The notes: generated by a model from the sequence alone, not told the origin. DNA of 64,000 bases from Desulfobulbaceae bacterium DB1 (GCA_001914235.1 MQUF01000003.1:512225-576224); one strand, 5' to 3'; shown: positions 28,454 to 38,435, counted from the first letter of the stretch. Numbers and translations: made by a program.

Positions 28454-29326
28454 TCAGATAACCTTGTTCAAGGCGTATTCGATAATACCTTCCGCTCCGG
28501 CCTTCAGCAGTTTCGGCACCAGATCCCGCACCTGATGCTCGGAAATAACGGTTTCAACCGAGAACCACTTCGTATTGTAGAGCGGCGCCACAGTAGGGCC
28601 TTTCATGCTGGGCAGCATGCCGATCACCGCCTCCAGTTGTTCCTCCGGCACGTTCATCTTGAGGCCGACGATATTGTCCGCCCGCAGGGCTCCCTGGAGC
28701 AGCATGGCGATATTTTCGATTTTTTCCCTTTTCCACGGGTCGGTCCAGGCTTGCTTATTGACAATCAGTTGGGTATTGGAACTCATCAGCTCATGGATGA
28801 TCTTCAGACCGTGGGCACGGATGGTGGATTCGGTTTCCGTCACCTCGACAATGGCATCGGCAAGCCCGGATACCACTTTCGCCTCGGTGGCGCCCCAGGA
28901 AAATTCAATTTCCACATTGATGTTTTTCGAGGCAAAAAAACGCCTGGTATAACTGACCAGTTCGGTGGCGATCTTTTTGTCCTTAAGATCCTCGATGGTC
29001 TTGATATCGGAATCACCCGGCACGGCGATGACCCATCTGGTCGGTTTCCGGCTGACCTTGGAATAGACCAGGTCTTCCACCACAACAACATCGGACTCGT
29101 TTTCAAGAATCCAGTCCTTGCCGGTGATGCCGGCATCGAGAATACCTGCTTCAATATAGCGGGACATCTCCTGGGGCCGACAGATGGAACAGGAAAGCTC
29201 CGGATCATCAATCTCGGGAAAATAATTACGGGAAGAAAGCTTGATCTGCCAGCCGGACTTGGCAAACAGTTCAATGGTGGCCTTTTCCAGGCTGCCTTTG
29301 GGAATGCCCAATTTCAATTGATTCAT
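28454..29326 (-). CDS. hisG: ATP phosphoribosyltransferase HisG, long form
   Basis: 290 residues. The catalytic domain carries the PRPP-loop region [17 protein letters not shown], and a C-terminal ACT-like domain of about 75 residues is present ([28 protein letters not shown]), as in the long, feedback-inhibited HisG that does not need HisZ. It makes phosphoribosyl-ATP, the first step in histidine synthesis. It overlaps hisI by 4 nt upstream and nearly abuts engB downstream. Confidence 0.95.
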   Translation of the reverse strand: MNQLKLGIPKGSLEKATIELFAKSGWQIKLSSRNYFPEIDDPELSCSICRPQEMSRYIEAGILDAGITGKDWILENESDVVVVEDLVYSKVSRKPTRWVIAVPGDSDIKTIEDLKDKKIATELVSYTRRFFASKNINVEIEFSWGATEAKVVSGLADAIVEVTETESTIRAHGLKIIHELMSSNTQLIVNKQAWTDPWKREKIENIAMLLQGALRADNIVGLKMNVPEEQLEAVIGMLPSMKGPTVAPLYNTKWFSVETVISEHQVRDLVPKLLKAGAEGIIEYALNKVI

Positions 29327-29700
29327 TTTTTATATACCTCCCGGGGATTAAACACGGGTTCACCCATGACAATGAAATCATCCCCCTGTAAACGTCTGAA
29401 AAAACAGCTGCGATATCCTTTATGACAGGCCGCGCCACCCAACTGTTCAACCTTGTAGATGACCGTATCCTCGTCGCAGTCGACCAGGATTTCCTTGACA
29501 AGCTGCACATGCCCGGATGATTCACCCTTCAACCACAATTTATTGCGCGACCGGCTCCAGTAATGGGCCTTGCCGCTGGCAACCGTTTCCGCAAAGGCCT
29601 GGGCATTGATGTAAGCCAGCATCAGCACTTCACCCGTCTGAAAATCCTGGGCGATTACCGGCAAGAGCCCCCCGCCTTTTTCAAATTTGAGTTTCAGCAT
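29323..29700 (-). CDS. hisI: Phosphoribosyl-AMP cyclohydrolase HisI
   Basis: 125 residues from the ATG at 29700, preceded by AGGAAGAAG. Metal-site motifs are typical: [52 protein letters not shown], with Asp-x-Asp and the conserved cysteines that bind zinc/magnesium. It opens the purine ring of PR-AMP in step three of histidine synthesis. It is the single-domain HisI type without the HisE pyrophosphohydrolase. Its start overlaps the small upstream gene by 20 nt. Confidence 0.93.
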   Translation of the reverse strand: MLKLKFEKGGGLLPVIAQDFQTGEVLMLAYINAQAFAETVASGKAHYWSRSRNKLWLKGESSGHVQLVKEILVDCDEDTVIYKVEQLGGAACHKGYRSCFFRRLQGDDFIVMGEPVFNPREVYKK

Positions 29701-29902
29701 TTTCTTCTTCCTGTTTCCGCCGGCGTTCTTCCCGCTCGTTTTCCTTTTCCACAAAATGGATCATGCATGAAGTCCTGAAACGGCAGTATTCCACCGGATG
29801 CGAACAACGCGCCTGGTCGGAATCAACTTTTTCTTTGTATTTCTCACACAACAAATCCACAATATCACCCGGCCACGTCCTGAAAAAGGGCAACGGCTCC
29901 AT
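29681..29902 (-). CDS. Small conserved-looking cysteine protein upstream of hisI
   Basis: 73 residues from the ATG at 29902; a TTG at 29929 with a GAGAGG ribosome site could add nine. A short soluble domain has a cysteine pattern, [21 protein letters not shown] and IHF, followed by a charged lysine/glutamate tail. It overlaps the hisI start by 20 nt and would be translationally coupled. The cysteine spacing suggests metal binding. I do not recognise the family by name. Reality as a gene is supported by coding-like composition and by the coupling. Confidence 0.55.
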   Translation of the reverse strand: MEPLPFFRTWPGDIVDLLCEKYKEKVDSDQARCSHPVEYCRFRTSCMIHFVEKENEREERRRKQEEENAETQI

Positions 29903-30141
29903 TCCGGAAAAAACTGGTATTAAGCACAAAAACCTCTCTTTGTAAAGGGTTTGGCTGGACCTGCGCTAAGTCATCAAAGTATGCGGATCAGAAACTTTTG
30001 TCAAGCTCGCAACGAATGAATATCCATACGCACCCGCAGACAGCAGAGGAGCAAGACGAGCTGATCCTCAAAATCGGTAATAGAACCGATTCATTCATTT
30101 CGCTTGAATTTCACTCCGGCCGTTGATAAATTAAAAACACT

Positions 30142-31194
30142 ATGAATGAAATCCAATCACGCCACCAAATCCTCCTGGTTGATGACGAAAAGATCATCTG
30201 CGATACCTTCTCCCGACTGTTGAATTACGCGGGCTATGAATGCCGGACAGCCCACAATGGCCGGGAGGCTCTCACGCTTCTTGCAGAGCAGGAATTTTCC
30301 CTGATGCTGTCCGACATCAACATGCCGGAGATGAGCGGCATCGAACTGCTCGAGAGTGCGCGGAAGAACTTTCCCGAACTGGCAGTGCTCATGATAAGCG
30401 GGGTAGACGACCGGGAAATCGCCATCAACTGTCTTGAAATGGGCGCATTCGGCTATATCATCAAACCGGTGCAGATGAACGAACTGGTCATCAATGTGGC
30501 CAATGCCCTCCATCGACGGGAACTGGAAATCGACAACAACAGATATAATCAGCAACTGGAGGAACTGGTTGCCGAGCGAACTCTTGAATTGCACCTGGCG
30601 CGGGAAGAAACCATCATGACCCTCGGCAAGGCGGCGGAGTTCCGCGACAATGAAACGGCCCAGCACACCATGCGCATGAGCCATTACTGCCGGCTGCTGG
30701 CAAGGAAATCAGGGCTGCTTGAAAAGGAATGCGAAAAGATCCGGCTGGCAAGCCCCCTGCACGATATCGGCAAAATCGGTATCTCAGACACCATCCTGCT
30801 CAAACCGGGCCGCCTGACCGACGAAGAGTTTCGCACTATCCAGCTTCATCCGGAAATCGGCTACCGCATTCTTGCCGACGCAAAATCAGAACTGCTCCGC
30901 CTGGGAGCCTCCATCGCCTATACCCATCATGAAAAATATGACGGATCCGGTTATCCGAGAAAACTAAAAGGAAAGGATATCCCGATTGAGGGAAGAATTG
31001 CCGCCATCTGCGACGTCTTTGACGCCCTCACCACCAACCGGGTTTACAAAGACGCCATTCCGGTCGACAAGGCAGTCGATATCCTCGTCGAGGGCCGAGG
31101 AAAACACTTTGACCCCGAATTACTGGACATCTTTCTGAATAACATGGATGAGATCCTGCGCATCCGGGAGGCATGCGCCGATCCGGAACAGTAA
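30142..31194 (+). CDS. Response regulator with HD-GYP phosphodiesterase output
   Basis: 350 residues: a receiver (1-125; DD pocket in VDDEKII, Asp in LSDINMPEMSG, Lys in IIKPVQM), a coiled linker and an HD-GYP domain (about 165-340). The signature residues are present: HDIGKIGIS, THHEKYDGSGYP and the RIAAICDVFDALTTNRVYK block. Such RpfG-like proteins hydrolyse cyclic di-GMP. It is monocistronic. The only other likely c-di-GMP protein in the window is the PilZ protein in the chemosensory operon, so the two may share a signalling circuit. Confidence 0.92.
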   Translation: MNEIQSRHQILLVDDEKIICDTFSRLLNYAGYECRTAHNGREALTLLAEQEFSLMLSDINMPEMSGIELLESARKNFPELAVLMISGVDDREIAINCLEMGAFGYIIKPVQMNELVINVANALHRRELEIDNNRYNQQLEELVAERTLELHLAREETIMTLGKAAEFRDNETAQHTMRMSHYCRLLARKSGLLEKECEKIRLASPLHDIGKIGISDTILLKPGRLTDEEFRTIQLHPEIGYRILADAKSELLRLGASIAYTHHEKYDGSGYPRKLKGKDIPIEGRIAAICDVFDALTTNRVYKDAIPVDKAVDILVEGRGKHFDPELLDIFLNNMDEILRIREACADPEQ

Positions 31195-31224
31195 GCATAT
31201 CTGCAAAAAGATGAAGTCGCAAAA

Positions 31225-31310
31225 TGTCTGTTTTTTCACCGCAGAGCACACGAAGGACACAGAGTTTTCAGTTACAAGAAGTTCGCTCTGTGCACTCCGT
31301 GGTAAACTTC
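31225..31310. repeat. CCACGGAG-type intergenic repeat with dyad symmetry
   Basis: In the 157-nt gap between convergent genes, the run 'caccgcagagcacacgaagg' near 31239 is partly complementary to 'ctctgtgcactccgtggt' near 31287, giving an imperfect stem. The motif resembles the repeat at 14.0 kb. No gene is supported here; it may also serve as a terminator. Confidence 0.5.
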
Positions 31311-31351
31311 TGATTTTCTCGGGATAATCAAACAAAAACCGGGCGGCAAAC

Positions 31352-33376
31352 TCAAGAAGAAATCCTGAATTTTTCCACCAGCTCCTGCAGACTGGCGGCA
31401 AGCTCGACAAGTTCGCTGGTTGACTCGCTGATCTTCCGCAGCTCGGCGCCTCCGGCCTGGATCTCCTGATCAATGCGCCGGATATTTTCCCGCACCTGCG
31501 CCGCCTCGGAAGAAACAAGATGAATGGCTTCGGCAACATGCTTGACACCGGAGTGGGATTGCGACACCTTGCTGGTTATTTCACTGTTCATCCGGCTCTG
31601 GCTTTCCACCGAAGAGGAAATGGTGCTTGATGAGGCATGCGCCTTCTGCACGATTTCCGCCACATCGGCAATGGCCTTCACCGCCTCCTGGGTATTTTTC
31701 TGCACATCGGTAATCTGAACGGCAATCCGATTTGCCGCCTGGGCGCTCTGCTGGGCCAGCTCTTTCACCTCGCCGGCCACCACGGCAAAACCCTTGCCCG
31801 CTTCACCTGCCCGCGCCGCCTCGATGGTGGCATTCAGCGCCAGCAGCTTGGTCTGCTCGGTGATGTCGTGAATGACCTTGGTAATCTCGCCGATTTCTTC
31901 CGTGCCCGCATGCAATTTTTCCATGGACAGCCGCGCCTGCTCAGACATATCGAGAGCCGACTCGGTGATGGTCGCCCCTTGGCGGGCATGATTGCCTATT
32001 TCGCCGACCGCCGAGGACATCTGCTGGGATGATTCCACCACCATTTCCATGTCGCGCAGCATGTCGCCGGCAATCAACGAGGCCTGTTCAACCTGGAGGT
32101 TCATCTCGCTTGTCGCGTCATTTACCTTGGCCGAATTGGCAATCATGCCGTCGGAACTGGTGGCCAACTGGTTGACGATATCGGTCAATTGATCCGATGA
32201 ATTGTTAAGCCGGGCGGAATTGGCTTGAATCTGCCGGATCATGCCGGCCAGATTTTCCACCATGCGACTCAAGGAATTGCCGAGCAGATCATGCTCGGAA
32301 TAGACATTGACCTCCCGGGTGAGATCACCCTCGGCAATGGCCTGAGCAAGTTCCGCCCGTTTCCGCAGGCCGACGATCATCAGATCCATGCTTCTGCCCA
32401 GATCGCCCACCTCATCATTCTGCTTCAGATTCAAATTTTCCCGCACATCACCCTGCGCCACCCGGTCGGCCATGGAAACGCAGGAGAGAATCGGCTTGAT
32501 GATCGACACCGCAACAGTTACGGACAAAACAATGCTTATGACAATTCCCGCCAACCCGACAATACCCATCACCAGGGCGGCGGAATCAATCTGCTTCAGG
32601 GTCTGTTGCTTGATCAGGGCCATCTTCTCCTGACTGGAACGGATATGATCCGCCTGAAAGACGCGCAGGGCATTCAGGGTTTCTTCCAGGGCCTGGGTGC
32701 TGTCATCGCGCAGTTTCAGGGAAACGGCACTGTAGCCGGCCCAGATGTCAGAGTAATCCTCCAGGCTGTATTTCAGATCCTGCCCCACCCCCTGCACCGC
32801 CTGCTCAAATGTTTTTTCTATTTCATCCTTTGCTTTCGGATCAGGGCTTTTCATGTCCGCACTGACCAGATCGATAAATGCCAGTATTTCCTGGGTCTTT
32901 TCCGGTGTGATGGACGAGGTCAGACCGCTGCGGATCTCCTTGATCAGGTCGAGAGAACTCTTCTGCTGCTTGGCAAGGGCGTCAAAACGAACACCGGCTG
33001 CATCAATGAGCTGCGCCAGCCGGTCAAGGGCCGTCATCACTTTTTTTTCAGCGGCAATGGTTTCAAGCGCCTTCAGCTCGGCAATGGTTGCCTTTGCCTC
33101 TTGCTTGTCCGCCTCCTGGGCAAAATAAAAATAGCGGCTCGCAGTCTGCTGGGTCTGACCGATCAGCACGGTGAGCCTGGTTTCCGAGTTCAGGGTCTTT
33201 TCCGAACTGGTGATGATTTCCGAAACCGTGCCGCCGAGGGAATGAAAATTCCTGAAACTCAAGGCGGCGATGCCCACCAGAAAACAGATAATGATAAACG
33301 ACGGGATAAGAATTTTCAGTTTCAATGAACAGTTACAGCGAAATGAAAATCTTCGTGATTTCTTTTCTTTCTTCAT
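31352..33376 (-). CDS. Methyl-accepting chemotaxis protein (membrane chemoreceptor)
   Basis: 674 residues. TM1 (about 22-42), a mostly helical periplasmic sensor (about 43-265), TM2 (about 270-292), HAMP (about 293-350) and a long signalling domain. The hairpin tip is conserved: [43 protein letters not shown] lies 8 nt before the ATG. No C-terminal NWETF-like pentapeptide for CheR/CheB docking is seen (ends EKFRISS). The helical sensor domain may be of the HBM or 4-helix bundle type. It is remote from the cheA cluster, and may or may not signal to it. Confidence 0.92.
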   Translation of the reverse strand: MKKEKKSRRFSFRCNCSLKLKILIPSFIIICFLVGIAALSFRNFHSLGGTVSEIITSSEKTLNSETRLTVLIGQTQQTASRYFYFAQEADKQEAKATIAELKALETIAAEKKVMTALDRLAQLIDAAGVRFDALAKQQKSSLDLIKEIRSGLTSSITPEKTQEILAFIDLVSADMKSPDPKAKDEIEKTFEQAVQGVGQDLKYSLEDYSDIWAGYSAVSLKLRDDSTQALEETLNALRVFQADHIRSSQEKMALIKQQTLKQIDSAALVMGIVGLAGIVISIVLSVTVAVSIIKPILSCVSMADRVAQGDVRENLNLKQNDEVGDLGRSMDLMIVGLRKRAELAQAIAEGDLTREVNVYSEHDLLGNSLSRMVENLAGMIRQIQANSARLNNSSDQLTDIVNQLATSSDGMIANSAKVNDATSEMNLQVEQASLIAGDMLRDMEMVVESSQQMSSAVGEIGNHARQGATITESALDMSEQARLSMEKLHAGTEEIGEITKVIHDITEQTKLLALNATIEAARAGEAGKGFAVVAGEVKELAQQSAQAANRIAVQITDVQKNTQEAVKAIADVAEIVQKAHASSSTISSSVESQSRMNSEITSKVSQSHSGVKHVAEAIHLVSSEAAQVRENIRRIDQEIQAGGAELRKISESTSELVELAASLQELVEKFRISS

Positions 33377-33472
33377 TCGTTAAACTCCACCGGCAAAATG
33401 GGTAAAATCAGCATCTCCACCACAAAGTGGAGCAAATATTCCCGTCATTTTCTTTTTATTCCCGCGGCCACG

Positions 33473-33513
33473 AAAAAAAAAGACCGTTCACGCACTCGAC
33501 ATGAACGGTCTTT
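33473..33513 (-). terminator. Intrinsic terminator after the DUF3373 gene
   Basis: A perfect 12-bp stem (AAAGACCGTTCA with its complement) around a 13-nt loop, followed on the minus strand by eight or more T residues. It sits 28 nt after the stop codon of the porin-like gene. Confidence 0.85.
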
Positions 33514-33540
33514 CATAGCGGAATCATGCTGCCGCACAAA

Positions 33541-35083
33541 TCAGAAACGGCAATCCATCAACAGATAGTAGTTGCTGAGTTCGGCATCGGTTTCCTGGGG
33601 CTGGCCCAGATGGGAGCCGCTGCCGGTGTAATCGTAGTTGATCATGGTATAACCAACCCGGAAAAAGAGATTTTCATTGACCGGCTGGATGTAATAGAGC
33701 TCATAGGCATCGCCCCGGGTGGCCAGTTTGTTGAACATCTCGGTGCTGGCCATGGTCATGCTCATCCAGTATTTGGAGCCGTGGTTGTACTCAAAGCCGA
33801 TTTTCGGATTCTTGAGCGGCGTATAGGGCACGGTGTAGCGCACACCTGCGTAAATACTGGAACCGGAACGGTCGTCCTCGCCGTCGGGGGACAGGAGACC
33901 CATGGTCACGGTCCCCGGAGGCGCGGCAAATACCGCAGAGTAATCAACCGATTCGCCGGCGCCATCCGTCCTGTTACCCGCCCAGGAGAGGAAAAGATCA
34001 AAATTCGACTCCAGCAGGCTGGAGGCCTGCAGATGGACGCCGTAGAGATCCATATCACCCAGGCTCACCGGGGCGTCCTCCCCCAGGAAGGAGCTGGGGA
34101 GATCGGTCATGTGAGCGTAACTGAGCACCACCAGGCTGTTTTTCAGCCCCGGGATCTCGCTTTCGAGAAAGGTGGCGTACATGTCGGTGTCACCGGCGTT
34201 GTCATCGTCAAAAAAGGAGAAATTGGACGAATCATCGTCATCGGAATGATAGCCCTTGCCGTAGGCAAACCGCCAGCCCGAATTTTTCAGGCCGGTATAG
34301 CGTTCAAGCCCCAGGGTGACGACAATGCCGTCGTTTTCCGCGTCAAAGAGCAGCGACGGAAGGTGGACTGGCGCTGCCGGTTTTCCTTGTATTCCACCGG
34401 CGGGCCCTCGGTGGACGGGTGACGGCCGATGGTAACGGCGATGGGCAGGATGAAATCCGGCACCCAGTCGATATAGGCGCGGTCAAGCTTCACCCCGCTG
34501 GTACCCGGCCGGTGGGCGCGGTTCATGTCGTTATAGAGGGACGTTGTGGTGATATCGGAATCACCCCAGTTCTTGTAGACGGTCATCCGGCCGTGGAAAC
34601 TCAAGGTCGGGTTGATTTTGGCATCCATATTGAGGCGGACGCGGTTGGTCCAGTTATTGTCGTCATATTTTCTTCTTCACCCGGGATAACCAATACCGGA
34701 CAGCCTGCAGTGCTGCGAATCATGGCGTCCACCGCCGACAAATCGGACAGCTTGTAATTATTCACCTTGGTGCGCAGCTCAGCGCCCCAGTTGATCCGGT
34801 CCTGCAGCGCCTTGGTTTCCACCACGTCCAGAGTGTCATAAATAGTATTGACGTCCCCTGCCAGCTTGTCGTATTCCTCGCGGGATACAGCCGAAACAGG
34901 CGCGGCAGCGGGCGCGGCCGGTTTTTCCTCCAGCATGTCAACTCGTTTCTGCAGAGCGTCAAGCTTCTGCAGAATGGCATTATAGGTTTCTGAGGGCAGG
35001 GTAACGGTATCTCCGGTTCCACCGGCACATACCGTTCCGGTCCATAACAGCAGCGCCCCGGCGGTCAGTAAGCATTTTTTCAT
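33541..35083 (-). pseudogene. DUF3373-type porin-like outer-membrane protein with two frameshifts
   Basis: Three adjacent reading frames on one strand read as one protein. Start ATG at 35083 (GGAG about 11 nt upstream), signal peptide MKKCLLTAGALLLWTGTVCAG, a coiled coil (QKLDALQKRVDMLEEK), the DUF3373 pattern DTLDVVETKALQDRINWGAELRTKVNN, then beta-strand-rich sequence ending in DCRF. The first break is near 34668-34675: adding one base after GEEEN restores YDDNNWTNRVRLNMDAK. The second is near 34358-34362: adding one base restores STFPSLLFDAENDG. Restored length is about 514 residues, as expected. The breaks could be decay or single-base sequencing/assembly errors. It is followed by a clean terminator. 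Confidence 0.8.
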
Positions 35084-35103
35084 CTCTTTATCTCCCTTCA
35101 CTT

Positions 35104-35409
35104 TTACTTTGGAATTGCGGCTGTTTCAGGACGGTCACTGTCGGCGGCGAATTGCTTCAGATATGCGACAACACTGGCCAGCTCGTCGGGAGCCAACGCT
35201 CCGGACAAATCGACACTGTGCCGGTTTCTGTCGAAAAATTTCTCCCGGACCACGGCAGCCTTGTCAGCCGGATTCACCGGTGCGGCCTGTCCCCCTTTTT
35301 GATGACAGGCGCCGCATTTCTGCCGGAAAAACGCGCCGCCGTCAGCAGAGGCGATGCTTGCGGCCATTGCCGTTGCCAGCAGCAGACAGCAAAAAATTCT
35401 CCATTTCAT
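35104..35409 (-). CDS. Periplasmic monohaem cytochrome c
   Basis: 101 residues from the ATG at 35409 (GGGGGG site just upstream). Signal peptide MKWRIFCCLLLATAMAASIASA, then a single haem motif CGACH with the fold-typical GGAFFRQKCGACHQKGG start and a C-terminal helix DELASVVAYLKQFA. The methionine or other sixth ligand is not obvious. It lies 20 nt upstream of the porin-like gene and is probably cotranscribed with it, so it may deliver electrons in the same periplasmic function. The insertion sequence sits about 150 nt upstream of its start. Confidence 0.85.
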   Translation of the reverse strand: MKWRIFCCLLLATAMAASIASADGGAFFRQKCGACHQKGGQAAPVNPADKAAVVREKFFDRNRHSVDLSGALAPDELASVVAYLKQFAADSDRPETAAIPK

Positions 35410-35632
35410 TTTCCCCCCCTTTCTCTGTTTGTTCATGAAAATCGCATCTCGTTGATGCAAATCACTTTTTGCCATGCGCCCACATTGATGCATCTCACCC
35501 GCCGAGCACCAGGCAATCCCCTTAAATGACAAACAATTTTTATCATTTTTTCATGGCAGATTGAGCCTCTTTCAAAATGACGAGACGCGCCACACAAAAG
35601 ATATTATCGCGTAACATATTGAAATAATTGAA

Positions 35633-35697
35633 CTTCACGGCGTTTTCTGGTATTGTTTTGTAACCAGCAAAACAGAACACAGGAGAACGCCGTGAAG
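35633..35697 (+). promoter_or_regulatory. Hairpin covering the transposase start codon
   Basis: CTTCACGGCGTT (35633-35644) is exactly complementary to AACGCCGTGAAG (35686-35697), which contains the GTG start at 35692 and abuts the AGGAG site. In transcripts that begin outside the element the stem would hide the start codon, whereas a transcript that begins between the arms would be free. This resembles known protection of insertion-sequence transposases from read-through translation. Confidence 0.65.
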
Positions 35698-36801
35698 CTC
35701 ACCGACAAAATATCATGGTTGATGGGGTATGTCCAAAGAAGTCTGTTTCCCCATCTGAACAAATGTTTGCAAGCTCCGCTCACCGCGCAGGAGGAACGCC
35801 TGGTGTCTATTCTGGAGATTATCCAGGTTGAGCAACACGTACCAAGGAACATACGTCGATATCAGTATCCCGGGCGCAAGCCTCTTGACCGACAGGCTTG
35901 CGCCCGAGCATTCGTGGCAAAGGCGCTCTACCGATATCCGACGACCAGCGACCTGCGTCGGGCTCTGCAATCAGCAGGGAATCTGCGGCAGATATGCGGA
36001 TTTGCCACTTCCAATGCTATCCCGTCGGAGCCTACCTTGTCGCGGGCCTTTGCCGAATTTGCCGCCGGCAGTCTTGGTGGGCGGGTCCATGATGCACTGG
36101 TGAAGGAATACCTTGGCGAAGAGCTTGTCGGACACATCAGCCGGGACTCCACGGCCATTGCCGGACGTGAGAAAGCGGCGAAGAAGGTGGCCAGGGAGCC
36201 GAAGAAGCCTCGCAAGAGGGGGCGTCCCGCCAAAGGCGAGCAACGGACGCCGGCCATCGAGAAGCGGCTTGACCGTCAGGTCCGCCAGAGTGCCGAGGAA
36301 GCCATTGGTGAGTTGCCGGTTGCCTGTGATCGTGGCACCAAGAAGGACGCCAAGGGGTACAAAATATCATGGAACGGTTTCAAGCTGCATCTGGACATCA
36401 ACGATATCGGCCTGCCAATCAGTGCCCTTGTAACCTCTGCTTCGCTGCATGACAGCCAGGTAGCGATTCCGCTGATCAAGTTGACCAGCGGAAAGGTGAC
36501 CTATCTCTACGATTTGATGGATGCAGCCTACGATGCCAAGCGGATCGAGGAGACCAGCCGGAAGTTCGGCCATGTTCCAATCACAGATAAGAATGGCCGC
36601 GGCCAAGAGGTTGTCCCCATGGCACCGCACGAGGCAGAGCGCTATAAAATCCGGTCCAGCGCGGAACGGGCAAACAGCCGATTGAAAGAAGACTTCGGCG
36701 CTAACAATGTCATGGTCAAGGGACACTGCAAGGTGACCCAGCACTTGATGTTCGGGGTCATCACCCTGTTTGCGGATCAGCTCCTACGCCTGATCGGATA
36801 G
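35692..36801 (+). CDS. DDE transposase of the insertion sequence
   Basis: 369 residues. The GTG at 35692 has AGGAG six bases upstream; a TTG at 35653 lacks such a site. An N-terminal helical DNA-binding domain (ALYRYPTTSDLRRAL, SEPTLSRAFAEF) is followed by a basic linker (KKPRKRGRPAKGEQ) and a DDE_Tnp_1 core: first Asp in SRDSTAIAG, second in YLYDLMDAAYDA, Glu in RSSAERANSRLKEDFG. The protein seems intact. It should cut and join the 18-bp ends of the element. Confidence 0.93.
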   Translation: MKLTDKISWLMGYVQRSLFPHLNKCLQAPLTAQEERLVSILEIIQVEQHVPRNIRRYQYPGRKPLDRQACARAFVAKALYRYPTTSDLRRALQSAGNLRQICGFATSNAIPSEPTLSRAFAEFAAGSLGGRVHDALVKEYLGEELVGHISRDSTAIAGREKAAKKVAREPKKPRKRGRPAKGEQRTPAIEKRLDRQVRQSAEEAIGELPVACDRGTKKDAKGYKISWNGFKLHLDINDIGLPISALVTSASLHDSQVAIPLIKLTSGKVTYLYDLMDAAYDAKRIEETSRKFGHVPITDKNGRGQEVVPMAPHEAERYKIRSSAERANSRLKEDFGANNVMVKGHCKVTQHLMFGVITLFADQLLRLIG

Positions 36802-36931
36802 ATTGTCAAAGATCAAATTGTGGACAGCCTTGTAGGCTGTTCATTTTGAAAGAGGCTCAGATTATGTTATATATAGCACCGAAGTAACTTGTCAAACCTT
36901 TGCCTCATTTTTTTAGCAGGTTAAAAAAACA

Positions 36932-38407
36932 GTGCCGGAAAAAGCAGCAGATACCATAAATTTTCTCAAAATCCTTTTCCATCAATGCCGAACCGAGGCG
37001 GAGAGCGTCCTGCGGGGTGACCGGATCGTCACCCCCTGGGCCGCTGTGGATATCGAGAAATACAACCCCATGCTCACCGCCCTGCAAATCAACTCCTGGC
37101 AGGTCGCCACGGCAGCACAAAATATTCATAAAAACGCAAAAACACTATTGCAGGACGGGAAAAAATGGGAAAACATTCTGAGTAACCTGGAGGCTGATAT
37201 CCGTCTCACCAACAGACCGGAACAGGATGCGTCCCGGGAAGCACTCCACCTGAAACATAACTGCCGGGAGCTGCTCCACTTGCTCACAATCCTGCGTCAA
37301 CAAAAAGCCGTTCTGATCGAGGCAGCCGAAATTATCCTCAAGCATCTTTCCCTGGCCAACCTGCTGAACGTGGCGAGTGCCGTGGTTGACACGTCGAAAA
37401 AAAATAATGAAATCTTCAATGAAGGACTCCGGGTTTTCCGCCTGGTAACCGACAACAGGGAATTGATGGCAAGCGATCTCAACATCCATCGCCTGACAAT
37501 AAAAGCGGAAAAACTTGAGGCCGCGTTGCAGGAAATACAATTGCCCGGCATACCCGAACTTGCCAAGGTCGTTCTCCAGTGCCAAATCGACATCTGTCAT
37601 TCCGCCATCAACGAAATTCACCTTTACCTCGGCAGCATCAGCCGCACCCTGGTTCCGGAGATGCGGAAAATCAAGGAAATCGAGGAAGAGCTGCATCACG
37701 TGCACGATAAATCTATACCGGAGACGCTGGAAGCACTGGATCGCAATGCCGGAAAATTACGTCGCCACATCGGCGAATTTGAATACAAATCCCAGTTCAT
37801 CAAGGACGCACGGGTCATCTCGATCCTTCTGGAAAATCTTGCGGTCTTCATTGACGTTTTCCGGGATTCGTACCTCCCTCATCTTGCAGGAAAAATCGAC
37901 AAGTCCGGTTCATCCCTTAATCCATACATGTTTGCCGAGGAAACGACATCGAGTTATTTCCATGGGCTGAAAGGGCTCTTCCGGCTGATCAGACTTCTTT
38001 TTTTCAGCAGGTGCAAAAACGGGCCGGTGAACGAACAGACCCTGACGGCAAAAATATCCATTGCCCTGACAAGCTGCCCTTATTACTATTGCAAGGATGA
38101 AAAGCAGGCGGCAAAAATCGCGGACTTCATCGATTCATTGATTGACGGATACGAGAAGCCCTATCCCCATGACGATTTTTTTCAACTGATCAAAAATGCC
38201 ATTGAGGCATACGGATCGCTGATCGAAAAAAATTTTTCACACTTTGAAACGGGCGACAAAACCGCGGCGCAGGATGAGACCGGCGGCACGGCGGCAACCT
38301 CGGCGCTCGGCGGGTTACCGCTTGGCCGCCTGATCGGCAAAATCGAGGTGCGCACCGTGCAGCTCAACTCCCTGCAGCCCCAGAACACGTCACCCACTGC
38401 AAAGTGA
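36932..38407 (+). CDS. Uncharacterised alpha-helical protein
   Basis: 491 residues with a GTG start at 36932; there is no strong ribosome site, so the true start could be at the next methionine (residue 47). The protein is mostly amphipathic helix with coiled-coil character (IKEIEEELHHVHDKSIPETLEALDRNAGKLRRHIGEF) and no signal peptide, membrane segment or enzymatic motif. A second part (about 300-440) has few charged repeats and CxYYYC, and the C-terminus is Gly/Ala-rich. It starts 72 nt after the insertion sequence and precedes a SlyD-like gene by 28 nt, so it may be first in the slyD-thiD operon. The family is not recognised. Confidence 0.7.
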   Translation: MPEKAADTINFLKILFHQCRTEAESVLRGDRIVTPWAAVDIEKYNPMLTALQINSWQVATAAQNIHKNAKTLLQDGKKWENILSNLEADIRLTNRPEQDASREALHLKHNCRELLHLLTILRQQKAVLIEAAEIILKHLSLANLLNVASAVVDTSKKNNEIFNEGLRVFRLVTDNRELMASDLNIHRLTIKAEKLEAALQEIQLPGIPELAKVVLQCQIDICHSAINEIHLYLGSISRTLVPEMRKIKEIEEELHHVHDKSIPETLEALDRNAGKLRRHIGEFEYKSQFIKDARVISILLENLAVFIDVFRDSYLPHLAGKIDKSGSSLNPYMFAEETTSSYFHGLKGLFRLIRLLFFSRCKNGPVNEQTLTAKISIALTSCPYYYCKDEKQAAKIADFIDSLIDGYEKPYPHDDFFQLIKNAIEAYGSLIEKNFSHFETGDKTAAQDETGGTAATSALGGLPLGRLIGKIEVRTVQLNSLQPQNTSPTAK

Positions 38408-38435
38408 CAGACAAAAAAAGGAGATCAAGAAAACC

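Larger units (their letters stand above)
35563..36859 (+). mobile_element. Complete 1297-bp insertion sequence with 18-bp inverted repeats and 5-bp target duplication
   Basis: The ends GAGCCTCTTTCAAAATGA (35563-35580) and its exact reverse complement (36842-36859) flank one transposase. Immediately outside, the pentamer AGATT occurs at 35558-35562 and again at 36860-36864, which is the expected target-site duplication. One DDE transposase fills the interior. Intact ends, duplication and gene point to a fairly recent insertion between the cytochrome promoter region and the 491-residue gene. The family is probably IS5/IS1182-like or ISNCY; I cannot fix it without a database. Confidence 0.93.

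Noticed and set aside
28415-29425. 336-codon plus-strand frame across hisG
   Set aside because: Opposite the well-supported hisG and parts of engB and hisI; no motif of its own.
34600-34700. Programmed ribosomal frameshift in the DUF3373 gene
   Set aside because: Two separate shifts in one gene, with no slippery heptamer plus stimulatory structure at either site; loss of single bases is simpler.
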